From positions 1 to 64,000 of the forward strand of contig JAGVAD010000026.1 of assembly GCA_020060465.1 (NCBI GenBank): a stretch of 64,000 bases of DNA. Reading direction: 5' to 3'. A model generated the notes under the pieces. The model worked only from the letters and a program-made list of their open reading frames with translations, did no database searches and was not told the origin of the DNA. The stretch is from Anaerolineales bacterium (GTDB lineage: Bacteria; Chloroflexota; Anaerolineae; Anaerolineales; UBA4823). The translations under genes were made by a program, and so were the position numbers. Position 1 is the stretch's first letter. Each line of letters starts with the position of its first letter. This document shows positions 53,964 to 63,670 of this stretch, piece after piece.

Positions 53964-56900
53964 ATGTATAAATTAGATCTGGAAACGCTCAATGAGGATC
54001 GCCTGCGAAAAGCAGTTGACCCTCAAACCTATCGTCTCGGTCAAGAATTATTTGCCCGAACACAGATACAGACCATCGAAGTCACCGATTTTACCGCCGC
54101 GCTCATCGTACCGGACAAACGCAAGTACCGCGTCGAATTCAAAGTCGCTCGCGAACATGTCTTTCTCAAGTGCGGCTGTTCGCACGCCAGCCGGGGATTG
54201 GTATGCGAACACGAGGTGGCAGCCTGGTTGAGTCTGCGTCAGCATTTTGTACGCCAGGCGCCCTCTCTTTGGCAAATGCAACTGAGCCAGGCGTTGGATT
54301 CAGCATGGATCGCGCAACCGCGCGGTAGATCCAACCCATACTATCTCTTCTTCACTCTGAGTGAAGAAGAATATGAATATTCTTCCCAATGGACGATTGC
54401 CCCGTACACTCTTCCGCTCAGCGCGCTGCCCACAGAAATGCGCAAAGGGGTGGCAGAGGGAGATGAAGCAGCAGTGCGCGCTTTGCTCGAAGCTGAGGCG
54501 GACGTGCTACGTCGCTTAAAATCACCCTATCATTCCCTGGAGCCGCAGGCCTGCTTGAACTGCCCGCCCGAGGTGGTCAATTTGGCGAATATCATCTTAG
54601 AGCGCAATCGGGCGTATCTCTATTCCTACAACGTACGTTTCCCGCTGGAGAACTACCTGTCCCTGCTGCGTAACACACGCAGCCCTTTGTATCTGGGAAA
54701 ACCCTCCAATCCACTATTCAAATCATTGACCATCCTGCCAGAAATTGCGGAACTGCGTTTGTTCATTGACCATTGTGAAACTGGCATTCGACTGTATCCA
54801 CAATTGGTTGCCAGCGAACAACCATTGCAGATCAACCTGGATAAAGCCCGCGAGATTCTTTCCGATCCATTGTGGCTGCTGGCAGGCGATTATTTGCTGG
54901 AGATTTCAAACCTATCCGCGGCAGCATTGTTAAATGTATTTCAAGACCAAACAGAGGTGGTTATCCCCGCTAATCAGACCGATGCGTTTGCGGAGAAGTA
55001 CTTGCTGGATCTGGCGCAGCGCTTTTCAATCCACGGCGACGCCATCGCCTGGGAAACTGTCATCGGCGAACCTGCGCCACGCGTATATTTGAACGATAAC
55101 AACGGTGAACTGCAAGCGCAACTACACTTCGGCTATGGCGAGGTGGAAGTGCACTATGACCCAAATATGCCGACTGAGACAATCCAGCGCAAAAGAGAAG
55201 GGCTGGGCTTGCTGCGCGTGATGCGCCAGCCCGAAGCAGAAAGACTGGCTTTCGAGGCGCTTTCCTCGGCTACTTTTGGCCTCAAACGCGCTGCTCAACC
55301 AGGTCAGCCGGGTCTCTTCCGTCTGCGGGCGCGGGTGCACCCTGTGGACTTTTTGCTCAACAGTGTACCGCGCCTGGCGCGGGCGGGTTTTGAGGTCTAT
55401 GGCGAAGAGCAATTAAAAACCGCACGCGTCAATCGCAATACACCAACCATTTCTTTCAAAGTCGCCTCAGGCATTGACTGGTTCGACGTCCACGCGGTAG
55501 TCAACTTTGGTGAATTAGAAGTCTCCCTGCAAGACATCCGCCGCGCGCTCCGCAAACATGAACGCTATATCAAGCTGACCGACGGCTCCATTGGCGAGAT
55601 CCCTGAAGAATGGATTGAACGTTACAAGCATCTGTTCAGCCTGGGCGAAGCAGAGGGTGAAGCCCTGCGCTTTTCGCGTCACCACATCGCTATCATAGAA
55701 GACGCCTTGACACAAGCAGACCACGCTCAGGCGGATGAGGAATTTGAGCGGCGACGGAAACGGCTGCGGGCGTTACTACAACAAAATTTTGAGGGCATCC
55801 AACCCCGCCCCTTGCCCGAAGGTTTCATCGGCGAATTGCGCCCATATCAAAAGGCGGGTTTTGACTGGCTGCATTTCTTGCGAGAGATGGAATTTGGCGG
55901 CTGTTTGGCCGATGATATGGGTCTGGGCAAAACCGTGCAAACTCTGGCTTTTTTACTTTCGCTCTACAGTCAGCCCGAAGCGCAGCGCCCTAAACAGGCC
56001 AGCTTGCTCGTCGTGCCGCGTTCATTGTTGGTGAACTGGCAACGCGAGGCCTCCCGCTTTACTCCGGGGCTGCGCATCCTGGAGTTTTTCGATATAGATC
56101 GCGTTAAAGATACAACTGCCTTCGATCAGGCGGATTTGATCATCACGACCTATGGCGTGCTGCTGCGAGATATTCAGTTCTTGCACGGCTATACTTTTTA
56201 TTATGCCATCCTGGATGAATCCCAATCTATCAAAAACCCGCTCTCGCAAACAGCGCGTGCAGCGCATTTACTGCGCGCTCAACACCGCCTGGTGCTGACC
56301 GGGACGCCTATTGAAAACTCAACCGCCGAGCTTTGGTCGCAGTTCGCTTTCCTGAACCCCGGCATGTTGGGCAACCTGCAATATTTCAAAACCGAGTTCG
56401 GCTTACCGATTGAAAAGAGAAACGACGACAAAGCAGCAAGTAAGCTGCGCAAACTGGTCTATCCCTTCATTCTGCGCCGCACCAAAGATCAAGTTGCGCC
56501 AGAGCTGCCGCCGCGCACCGAGAGGATCTTGTATTGCGACATGGAACCCGGTCAGCGCAAGCTGTATAACCGCACTCGCGACTATTATCGTGGAGTGGTT
56601 TTGGGGTTGCTGGAGAAAGAAGGATTGAACAACAGCCGCATGAAAATCCTGGAAGGTTTGCTGCGCCTGCGCCAGATTTGTAATCATCCGCTGCTGGTGG
56701 ACGAGAAATTCCACGGCGACTCGGCAAAATTCGAGTTGCTCATGGATACGCTGGAGACGCTGCGCGCTGAAAACCATAAGACGCTGGTGTTTTCGCAATT
56801 TGTCAAGATGCTTTCTCTGGTGCGTAAGGAAATGGAAGCGCGCCTTATTCCCTACACATATCTGGATGGGCAGGTCGTCGCCCGTCAAGAACAGGTAGAT

Positions 56901-57230
56901 TTATTCCAGAACGACCCATCCATTCCATTCTTTCTGATCAGCCTGCGGGCAGGTGGGCTGGGTTTGAACCTCACCGCAGCAGATTATGTCATCCACATTG
57001 ACCCCTGGTGGAACCCGGCGGTGGAAATGCAAGCCTCGGATCGCACCCACCGCATTGGGCAAGATAAACCGGTGTTCGTGTACAAATTGATCGCACGCGA
57101 CTCGGTCGAGGAAAAAATCCTGGTGTTGCAGGAGCGTAAACGGAACCTGGTTGATCAAATCGTCGCCCCTGAAACTGCATTCTTCAAATCGCTTACCCTA
57201 CAAGATATTGAAGAATTGTTCTCGAACTGA
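53964..57230 (+). CDS. SNF2-family DEAD/DEAH helicase-like ATPase with SWIM zinc finger
   Basis: About 1088 residues. A SWIM finger (C70, C72, C81, H83) sits near the N-terminus. A middle region of about 500 residues (SNF2_N-associated) precedes the ATPase: Walker A DDMGLGKT near 655, the Walker B box as DESQ near 750, GTPIENS (motif III), and helicase C motifs around SLRAGGLGLNLTAAD and QASDRTHRIGQ. Bacterial members translocate on double-stranded DNA or help RNA polymerase recycle (RapA-like). The start is uncertain: ATG at 53964, or a TTG at 53955. Single gene. Confidence 0.93.
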   Translation: MYKLDLETLNEDRLRKAVDPQTYRLGQELFARTQIQTIEVTDFTAALIVPDKRKYRVEFKVAREHVFLKCGCSHASRGLVCEHEVAAWLSLRQHFVRQAPSLWQMQLSQALDSAWIAQPRGRSNPYYLFFTLSEEEYEYSSQWTIAPYTLPLSALPTEMRKGVAEGDEAAVRALLEAEADVLRRLKSPYHSLEPQACLNCPPEVVNLANIILERNRAYLYSYNVRFPLENYLSLLRNTRSPLYLGKPSNPLFKSLTILPEIAELRLFIDHCETGIRLYPQLVASEQPLQINLDKAREILSDPLWLLAGDYLLEISNLSAAALLNVFQDQTEVVIPANQTDAFAEKYLLDLAQRFSIHGDAIAWETVIGEPAPRVYLNDNNGELQAQLHFGYGEVEVHYDPNMPTETIQRKREGLGLLRVMRQPEAERLAFEALSSATFGLKRAAQPGQPGLFRLRARVHPVDFLLNSVPRLARAGFEVYGEEQLKTARVNRNTPTISFKVASGIDWFDVHAVVNFGELEVSLQDIRRALRKHERYIKLTDGSIGEIPEEWIERYKHLFSLGEAEGEALRFSRHHIAIIEDALTQADHAQADEEFERRRKRLRALLQQNFEGIQPRPLPEGFIGELRPYQKAGFDWLHFLREMEFGGCLADDMGLGKTVQTLAFLLSLYSQPEAQRPKQASLLVVPRSLLVNWQREASRFTPGLRILEFFDIDRVKDTTAFDQADLIITTYGVLLRDIQFLHGYTFYYAILDESQSIKNPLSQTARAAHLLRAQHRLVLTGTPIENSTAELWSQFAFLNPGMLGNLQYFKTEFGLPIEKRNDDKAASKLRKLVYPFILRRTKDQVAPELPPRTERILYCDMEPGQRKLYNRTRDYYRGVVLGLLEKEGLNNSRMKILEGLLRLRQICNHPLLVDEKFHGDSAKFELLMDTLETLRAENHKTLVFSQFVKMLSLVRKEMEARLIPYTYLDGQVVARQEQVDLFQNDPSIPFFLISLRAGGLGLNLTAADYVIHIDPWWNPAVEMQASDRTHRIGQDKPVFVYKLIARDSVEEKILVLQERKRNLVDQIVAPETAFFKSLTLQDIEELFSN

Positions 57231-57302
57231 TCCATTGCAAGCCATCCACAAGGTATAATACACGTTGTTGAAGAGCGCCATGACGAATTGCTGAGGCAAC
57301 CC

Positions 57303-57860
57303 ATGAACGACCAGCCCATTTCTTCCACTTCACTGGTTCTGGTCGCCATCATGAATAAGCCGCGCGATCTGGAAATCGCTCGTTTGTTGGGCTGGTATCG
57401 CATCCCCTTACGCAGCGCGCCCAAAGTGATTGCGGTGGATTATCTGGCTTTTTATCAAACCGCTGCCTTCGGAGATGCAAAATGGCGCATCGAGTATATT
57501 GCGCCCGTGCGCGGCCACGAATTGACCACCCGCCTGGAACTGCTGAAAGACGAACCCAACCATCCTCATGCGCGCCGCGAGTACTATAAAGTGGCACTTG
57601 GCGCGCTACAGCATTTGCCCCAGCCCATTCTGGCAGCCGGCTGGCGACGGATCACGTTTTTCTACACCACCGGCGAATATCTGCTACGCGCGCACACGAT
57701 CAACGATCTGGTCGTCGCCAGCCACGAGCGACCGATTCTATGGCAGGCGTTGCGCGAGCGCGCCGGAGAAGCTCAGGCTTACCAAACGCCAGCGCAAACA
57801 GATGCCGATTTACCCGATGAAGTCTTCGCTGCGCTCTTCACCCTGCGGAGAGGCGAATAA
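57303..57860 (+). CDS. Conserved-looking protein of unknown function
   Basis: About 185 residues from the ATG at 57303 (GAGG 7 nt upstream; TATAAT at 57254-57259). Mixed alpha/beta, soluble, no signal peptide. It starts with VLVAIMNKPRDLEIARLLGW and contains EYIAPVRGHELTTRLELL and RRITFFYTTGEYLL. I do not recognise the family. It ends 5 nt before the DUF2270-DUF2179 gene, so the two are probably cotranscribed. Confidence 0.65.
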   Translation: MNDQPISSTSLVLVAIMNKPRDLEIARLLGWYRIPLRSAPKVIAVDYLAFYQTAAFGDAKWRIEYIAPVRGHELTTRLELLKDEPNHPHARREYYKVALGALQHLPQPILAAGWRRITFFYTTGEYLLRAHTINDLVVASHERPILWQALRERAGEAQAYQTPAQTDADLPDEVFAALFTLRRGE

Positions 57861-57865
57861 CAATC

Positions 57866-58924
57866 ATGGAAGATCACCAGTCCGCAAAACCCGGCCAGGC
57901 AAACTCTTCTGCGACAGACGAGGAAGCTACACAAGATTTTGTGTGGACATTTCGCGGCTATCGCCTTCGAGCCAGCGAGTTCACTACCGCTATGGTGCAC
58001 TTCTTCCGCGCCGAAGTGCAGCGCGCCAATGTGTGGCGACAACGACTGGATACAACTACCAACTGGGCAGTCGTGACCACCGGCGCGGCGATCTCCATCG
58101 CTTTCGCCGAGACCGGCAATCACCTGGTCATCCTGATCAATCTGATCTTGGTCACCATATTTTTGATCATCGAAGCGCGCCGATACCGTTATTATGAGTT
58201 ATGGGCTTATCGAGTGCGCTTGATGGAAACCGATTTCTTCGCTGCCATGCTGGTTCCGCCATTCCACCCATCACCAGATTGGGCTGAAACGCTTTCGGAG
58301 AATCTGTTACATCCGCATTTTCCCATCTCTAACCTGGAAGCGATTGGGCGCCGGCTTAGGCGAAATTTCCTGTATATTTATGGGATTGTGTTTGTCGCCT
58401 GGCTTTCGCGCTTATGGTTGATTCCCACTCCCACTTCTAGTTGGCAATACTTCGCCCAACGGGCATCGTTGGGGCCTATCTCCGGCGAGTTCATCTTGTT
58501 CGGGGTGGGCGCTTTTATGGCCTCGCTTTTGCTGATCAGCCTGTACACAATTACGTTGCACGAAGCCGCGGGAGAGGTGCTGCCGCGCTTTTTCGCCGAA
58601 GCGGAAGCGCATCCACATCGGCGGCGAGCCTGGTTCCGCCCCAGTCGGCGTCGCCCGCAGCTATTAACTCTCATTATCACCGATCAGCAGCAGGCGGTAG
58701 CCGACCGGATTTTGAAAGATATGCGCCGCGGCGTTACCTCGTTGCCTGGCGTAGGCATGTACACCGGTGCGCCTCACCCAATTCTGATGTGCGCGCTAAC
58801 CATCACGGAAGTGCCTAAATTAAAAGAGTTGGTAGCCTCAACAGACTCAAAGGCTTTCGTAATCGTCATACCGGCCCAAGAGGTGCTTGGGCGAGGTTTT
58901 ATACCGCTAGAGGATGAAGATTGA
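57866..58924 (+). CDS. DUF2270-DUF2179 fusion membrane protein
   Basis: 352 residues. Residues about 30-250 match the DUF2270 pattern (FRGYRLRASEFTTAMVHFFRAE, then ARRYRYYELWAYRVRLMETDF) with four membrane helices. Residues about 265-352 are a DUF2179 domain (ILKDMRRGVTSLPGVGMYTG, FVIVIPAQEVLGRGF), homologous to the end of the YitT protein at 14962-15840. DUF2179 has a ferredoxin/PII-like fold and may bind a small ligand, so this could be a ligand-controlled membrane protein. The last 11 bases lie inside the upstream extension of the next frame. Confidence 0.83.
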   Translation: MEDHQSAKPGQANSSATDEEATQDFVWTFRGYRLRASEFTTAMVHFFRAEVQRANVWRQRLDTTTNWAVVTTGAAISIAFAETGNHLVILINLILVTIFLIIEARRYRYYELWAYRVRLMETDFFAAMLVPPFHPSPDWAETLSENLLHPHFPISNLEAIGRRLRRNFLYIYGIVFVAWLSRLWLIPTPTSSWQYFAQRASLGPISGEFILFGVGAFMASLLLISLYTITLHEAAGEVLPRFFAEAEAHPHRRRAWFRPSRRRPQLLTLIITDQQQAVADRILKDMRRGVTSLPGVGMYTGAPHPILMCALTITEVPKLKELVASTDSKAFVIVIPAQEVLGRGFIPLEDED

Positions 58925-58961
58925 TAAAGGTAGCTTTGCATACCAGGAGAATTTAACTTAC

Positions 58962-60380
58962 ATGTTAACGCTCATCAAATCAGGTACATTAATCACCGCT
59001 TCTGAGACCGTTCAAGCGGATATCTTGATCAAAGGCGAGAAGATTGTAGATGTTGGCACAGAACTGGACGCCCCCGGAGCAAGGATCATCGAGGCGCGCG
59101 GTAAGCTGGTCATGCCGGGCGGCATTGACCCACACACCCACTTCGATTTGCCCATGTTTAACACCGTCTCATCCGACGATCACTATACCGGTCATAAAGC
59201 AGCCGCGTTTGGCGGCACCACGACCGTGATTGACTTCGTGCCACAGGACGCTGCAACATTGAAAGAATCTATCCAGCTTTGGCGCGCCAAAGCCGACCCC
59301 AAAGCTGCAATAGATTTCGGCTTCCACATGAACCTCACCCGGCTGGATGAAACCATCGAAGCGGAAATTCCCCAATTGCCCGATTTAGGCGTCACTACCC
59401 TGAAGGTATTTACTGCTTACAATGGACGGCTGCGCTTGCAAGATCATGAAATCTTTCGCGTCCTGCGCATCGCCCGCGACCACGGCTTGCTGACTCTCCT
59501 ACACGCAGAAAATGGGGATGTGATCGAGGTGCTGACCGCCGAAGCGCTGGCTGCCGGCCATACCACTCCAGAATGGCACGCTCGTACACGCCCAGCATGG
59601 GGCGCAGTCGAAGCCAGTTTGCGCGGCGCGGCGTTGGCCGCCCAGGCGCAGGCTCCCTTATACATTGTGCATATGAATGCCGCCGGTGAAGTGGACATGT
59701 TGCAATACGCCCGCCAGCATGGCTTGCCTGTGATGGGTGAAACTTGCCCCCAATATCTATTCTTCACCGAGGAGCATCTGCGCCGACCAGATGGCGCAAA
59801 ATGGATCTGCTCTCCGCCTGTGCGCACTGCGGCGGATAACCAACGCCTGTGGCAAGGTCTGCAAGAGGGGATGTTGCAAGTTGTTGCCACCGATCATTGT
59901 CCCTTCTTTTATGATGGAACGCGCCCCATCCTCTATGAAGGGCAGGAAGTGATGATTCCTGGCAAAGAGTTAGGCCGAGAGGACTTCACCAAAATCCCGA
60001 ATGGACTACCAGCAGTCGGCGACCGTCTGCCCATCCTGTGGACTTACGGCGTCCAGACAGGCAGGATCAGCGCCAATCAATTCGTCGCCCTGACCAGCAC
60101 CAACCCGGCCAAGATTTTTGGCTTGTATCCACGCAAAGGCAGCCTGCTGCCCGGCGCAGACGCGGACATCGTCATTTGGGACGCGAACCGACGTCTGACC
60201 TACGGCGTGAAATACGCCCACCACCGCACAGATTACAACCTCTTTGAGGGCTGGGAATTGACCGGCTTTCCTGAGAAAGTCTTCTTGCGCGGACATTTGA
60301 TCGTGGATGGCGAAAATTGGCTGGGCAAACCAGGAATGGGAAAATATCTCTATCGGGTGCCTTCGGCGGAGGTGTTATAG
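58962..60380 (+). CDS. Dihydropyrimidinase/D-hydantoinase family cyclic amidohydrolase
   Basis: About 472 residues. The ATG at 58962 gives the family N-terminus; AGGAGA is 11 nt upstream. Binuclear zinc site: PGGIDPHTHFDLP near residue 56, the carbamylated lysine in TLKVFTAYNG near 150, LLHAENGD near 181, IVHMN near 236 and Asp in ATDHCPF near 315. It opens cyclic ureides such as dihydrouracil, hydantoins or possibly allantoin-type compounds. HyuA-type enzymes accompany YgeW and carbamate kinase in other bacteria. Here it is 5 kb from the carbamoyltransferase block, after two unrelated genes. Confidence 0.9.
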   Translation: MLTLIKSGTLITASETVQADILIKGEKIVDVGTELDAPGARIIEARGKLVMPGGIDPHTHFDLPMFNTVSSDDHYTGHKAAAFGGTTTVIDFVPQDAATLKESIQLWRAKADPKAAIDFGFHMNLTRLDETIEAEIPQLPDLGVTTLKVFTAYNGRLRLQDHEIFRVLRIARDHGLLTLLHAENGDVIEVLTAEALAAGHTTPEWHARTRPAWGAVEASLRGAALAAQAQAPLYIVHMNAAGEVDMLQYARQHGLPVMGETCPQYLFFTEEHLRRPDGAKWICSPPVRTAADNQRLWQGLQEGMLQVVATDHCPFFYDGTRPILYEGQEVMIPGKELGREDFTKIPNGLPAVGDRLPILWTYGVQTGRISANQFVALTSTNPAKIFGLYPRKGSLLPGADADIVIWDANRRLTYGVKYAHHRTDYNLFEGWELTGFPEKVFLRGHLIVDGENWLGKPGMGKYLYRVPSAEVL

Positions 60381-60425
60381 GCTATCGAGGCGTCTCTTGC
60401 CCATCAACGCCGCGTCCGCCGACAA

Positions 60426-60434
60426 TGTTATAAT
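60426..60434 (+). promoter_or_regulatory. Extended -10 promoter of the propeller lipoprotein gene
   Basis: TGTTATAAT (60426-60434) is a perfect extended -10. Transcription should start near 60441, only about 10 nt before the ATG at 60451, ruling out the ATG at 60433. Confidence 0.5.
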
Positions 60435-60450
60435 GCTTTTCAGAAAACTT

Positions 60451-62028
60451 ATGTCGCCTCCACAACGACTGATCAAACGTCGCCTACACTTTCCTCGCAG
60501 CCCGCACGCCACGGGCTGCCTTCTTGCCGGCTTATTGCTGCTGCTCTTTTGGCAGATGAGCGGATGTTCCGTTGCAAGTTTAAAGGCAGCTCTGACTGCG
60601 CCGAAGCCTGACGCCAGCACATTCCGGGATGATCGCCAGACGATTACCGCGGCTGTGACGCCAAACATTGCGCCAACATGGACGTCGGCTGAATCGCTGT
60701 CCATCCTCCTCACCCCAACCGCGAGCGCCGCTGCACTCCCAACCGCCGTCACCCAGCCCACAGCGACCCAAACAGCGCCCATTGCGTCTTTGCCAACAGC
60801 CGTGCGCGGCCTGGGACCAGCCAGCATCAGCAGCCTTCTTTACCAGACTGGCGACCGATTGGCGCTTTGGGACCGCGTTAATAACCAGGCCAGGACGCTG
60901 ATGGAGGGTGTGTTGGATTTCACTTATAGCGCCAACGGACAATCCGTCGTGATACTGCGCCACACACGGGTTGGCGCCACGCTTACCGAACCGCGCTTCA
61001 ATCTGGATCTCTACCACTTGCAAAGCGGTGAAACATATCCCTTAGTGAGCGAAATCCCCCGACCCAGCATTTTTACGCTCAGCGGCGATGGAAAATGGCT
61101 GGCTTATAGCCTGGATAGCGACCCTGCCTTGATCATGACCGTTTCTACTGAAAATCCCAATCAATCCCGTTCACCAGGCGCCTGCCGCAATCCCACCGGC
61201 CAATCTTGCTATTCTCTGGCCTGGTCGCCAGATGGGCGCGTCCTGGCATGGAGCGACGAGCGTGGTCTGTGGCTTTCCCCCATAACTGCGGATAGCGCTC
61301 AATTGATCCACGACAATCAGGTTGCAGTGGCCGACCCAAAGGGGCAAATCAATGCGTATCAAACGGTGTTTCAAAACCTCGAATGGTCAGCGGATGGGCG
61401 TTTCATACTATTAACCGTCACACCGATCGGCTCACAAGCGAGTTGGCAAGCAGTGGTAGATTGCCGCACAGGTTTTTTAGCGAGCGCCGCAGACACTTTT
61501 TCGATGAAAGCGGGAGAGGTGTATACACGCTGGCTTTCGACCAACGAGCTGGTTGTAGCCCACGCCAGCCAGGTTTTCACCCAGACGCCGCCCTTTATCC
61601 ATATCTGGCGCGTCATTCCTACCAACCCCGCGCTACTGGTATCCGCCAAGCAAATGGAGCTATATTCAGATGAATTTCCATTCAGCCGCGCAGCCAGTAA
61701 ATCTATCCCAATCCATCATTTGGATTGGCTGGCGCCGGCGTCCTCGCCCGATAAAGTGTGGTTGGGTGTGAAGCTGGAGGCTACTGAGGTGCAGCCGGTG
61801 TTATTCAGCCTGGACTTGATCACCCAGAAACTGAGCAAATTCCTCGCTCTACCGCCAGATACATCTCAAGTGATTTGGTCCCCAGATGGCAGCGGGGCAA
61901 TCGTCATCGCCAGTCGCGGCCAGATTTATTTTGTATCTACAAACAATCGCCAGATGATAGACCTGCGTGCGGCGCTGGGCGAAGAAATTCGCCGCGTTTA
62001 CTGGCTGCCGCCGGTAATTACGAAATAA
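60451..62028 (+). CDS. Lipoprotein with WD40/PD40-like beta-propeller
   Basis: About 525 residues. Signal peptide ending in MSGC (Cys39), a Thr/Ala/Pro-rich linker to about residue 115, then repeated blades of the TolB/PD40 type, such as LSGDGKWLAYSLDS, LAWSPDGRVLAWS, LEWSADGRFILL and VIWSPDGSGAIV. It is an extracellular scaffold or binding protein of unknown partner. The short leader implied by the promoter lacks a ribosome site. It precedes the membrane-subunit gene by 49 nt. Confidence 0.82.
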   Translation: MSPPQRLIKRRLHFPRSPHATGCLLAGLLLLLFWQMSGCSVASLKAALTAPKPDASTFRDDRQTITAAVTPNIAPTWTSAESLSILLTPTASAAALPTAVTQPTATQTAPIASLPTAVRGLGPASISSLLYQTGDRLALWDRVNNQARTLMEGVLDFTYSANGQSVVILRHTRVGATLTEPRFNLDLYHLQSGETYPLVSEIPRPSIFTLSGDGKWLAYSLDSDPALIMTVSTENPNQSRSPGACRNPTGQSCYSLAWSPDGRVLAWSDERGLWLSPITADSAQLIHDNQVAVADPKGQINAYQTVFQNLEWSADGRFILLTVTPIGSQASWQAVVDCRTGFLASAADTFSMKAGEVYTRWLSTNELVVAHASQVFTQTPPFIHIWRVIPTNPALLVSAKQMELYSDEFPFSRAASKSIPIHHLDWLAPASSPDKVWLGVKLEATEVQPVLFSLDLITQKLSKFLALPPDTSQVIWSPDGSGAIVIASRGQIYFVSTNNRQMIDLRAALGEEIRRVYWLPPVITK

Positions 62029-62077
62029 CGACGCCCTCTCAAGGCGACGATATTCAGATGGATGACAGATCTATTGC

Positions 62078-63667
62078 ATGGTAGCAGTCTTTAGTGTCCT
62101 CTTGCTGGTCGCCGCCGCCGCTGTTTCGCTGTTGATTCGCTTTCTGCGACCCCGGTTTGCACATCATTGGCTTCTGAGCGCAGCAATCTGTCTGGCTGCC
62201 TGGATTCTGGCTCTGCTGGCGCGCTCCCAAATACCGGATAATCTGACCCTCTCCAACTGGCAACCCAGAGTGTTGCTGCCCACCGCGCCTGCTCTGGTGT
62301 TAGATCATTTTTCCGCCTCTTATTTGTTGGCGGTGATTACTTTGTCTGTGGCGACTATATTGACCGAGGTCAAACGCCCGCGCGCTGGTGAGCGCCCCGG
62401 CGGAAGGTGGTTCGACCTGTTTTGTATCATTGCCCTGACAGGCGTCGCTGGCGTGGCGGTATTGGCCAGCAATTTGGCAGCCGCCGCCCTTCTCTGGACG
62501 TTTCTGGATCTGGTCCTGCTGGCTTTCGAGATCCCTCGCGTCCGCAATAAGGAAGAGAGCGAGAGCCTGGTCATTGCGCTTAGTCTGCGCTTGCTGGCCA
62601 CGATGCTGCTTATCTGGGCTGGGCTGATCTCCGCCGCTCATGGATATTCAACCGCCTTGACCGGTCTGCACCCGAGTATCGCGCCCATCCTCCTCGCCGC
62701 CGCCGGGCTGCGCCTGGGATTGCTGCCCCCGCACCGTCCGCTACCCGAAATTCAAGAACTGCCCACAGGTTTACGAGCCTCGCTTCGATTAACACCGGCT
62801 GCCTCCGCCCTGGTTATCCTGGCGCGGGCTGCTCAATCGGGCGCGGCCCAAAGCAGCGGCTGGTTGTTATTCTTGACAGCCTTGGCTGCCCTGTACGCTG
62901 CTATTTCCTGGCTACAACGCGTCGCCATCCGCGATGGCTTACCTTTTTGGTTGACAGGCGCATCTGCCCTGGCGCTGGCATCTGCGGCGCGCGGGCAGGC
63001 AAATGCCAGCCTGTCCTGGGGCGTCGCCGCGCTTCTTTCCGGCGGTTTGCTGATCCTGGCTTCTTCACGACCGCGTTGGATCATCCCACTCCTGCTGATT
63101 GGCGCGTTGTGGACGACCACCTTGCCCTTCACCCCTACCTGGCCTGGCGCGGCGCTCTACTCCCTACCCTTCCCACCCATTGGGTTGCTGTTCCTTATCA
63201 CTCAGGGAATGTTGATGATCGGATACCTCCGCCATGCGCTGCGACGGTCAACCGCTGCCGCCAGCGCCGAACGCTGGGTTTGGCTCATCTATCCCCTGGG
63301 GTTGGCGTTGTTACCCATTATTCAGGCAATGATCGCCTGGTGGTCGCGCCCAGGCGCTTCCGGCGGGATGCCCGCCTGGCCTGGATGGGTCGAAAGCAGC
63401 ATCAGCATCTTTGGCAACGGGCTGACGTTGCTGATCATTTCGTTCTATTTCCACCGCGCCCGCGGATCGCCCCGCCTGATGGAACGAAGCGCTACAGCGC
63501 TGGAGTTCAACGGGCTTTATCGCTTATTGTGGAGTGCATATCATCGTTTGAGACAATGGGTGCGCTTTGTTGGCTGGGCGTTGGAAGGGCGCGCTGGTAT
63601 CCTGTGGGCGCTGCTCATCCTGGCGCTGTTATACTCCCTGCTCATTCAGCTCGGTTTGACGGGATAG
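62078..63667 (+). CDS. Divergent NuoL/M/N (antiporter-like) membrane subunit
   Basis: 529 residues, about 14 membrane helices. The stretch LRLGLLPPHRPLPE (211-224) aligns with the proton-channel region of complex I and Mrp antiporter subunits (normally K.P..P.H.WLPD), but the key lysine is Arg212. The usual Glu of helix 5 appears as Asp in LWTFLDLVLL. It may belong to a noncanonical complex I, a hydrogenase or a Mrp-like assembly with the next gene. It has a weak ribosome site. No other Nuo or hydrogenase subunits are visible before the window ends. Confidence 0.72.
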   Translation: MVAVFSVLLLVAAAAVSLLIRFLRPRFAHHWLLSAAICLAAWILALLARSQIPDNLTLSNWQPRVLLPTAPALVLDHFSASYLLAVITLSVATILTEVKRPRAGERPGGRWFDLFCIIALTGVAGVAVLASNLAAAALLWTFLDLVLLAFEIPRVRNKEESESLVIALSLRLLATMLLIWAGLISAAHGYSTALTGLHPSIAPILLAAAGLRLGLLPPHRPLPEIQELPTGLRASLRLTPAASALVILARAAQSGAAQSSGWLLFLTALAALYAAISWLQRVAIRDGLPFWLTGASALALASAARGQANASLSWGVAALLSGGLLILASSRPRWIIPLLLIGALWTTTLPFTPTWPGAALYSLPFPPIGLLFLITQGMLMIGYLRHALRRSTAAASAERWVWLIYPLGLALLPIIQAMIAWWSRPGASGGMPAWPGWVESSISIFGNGLTLLIISFYFHRARGSPRLMERSATALEFNGLYRLLWSAYHRLRQWVRFVGWALEGRAGILWALLILALLYSLLIQLGLTG

Positions 63668-63670
63668 GCT

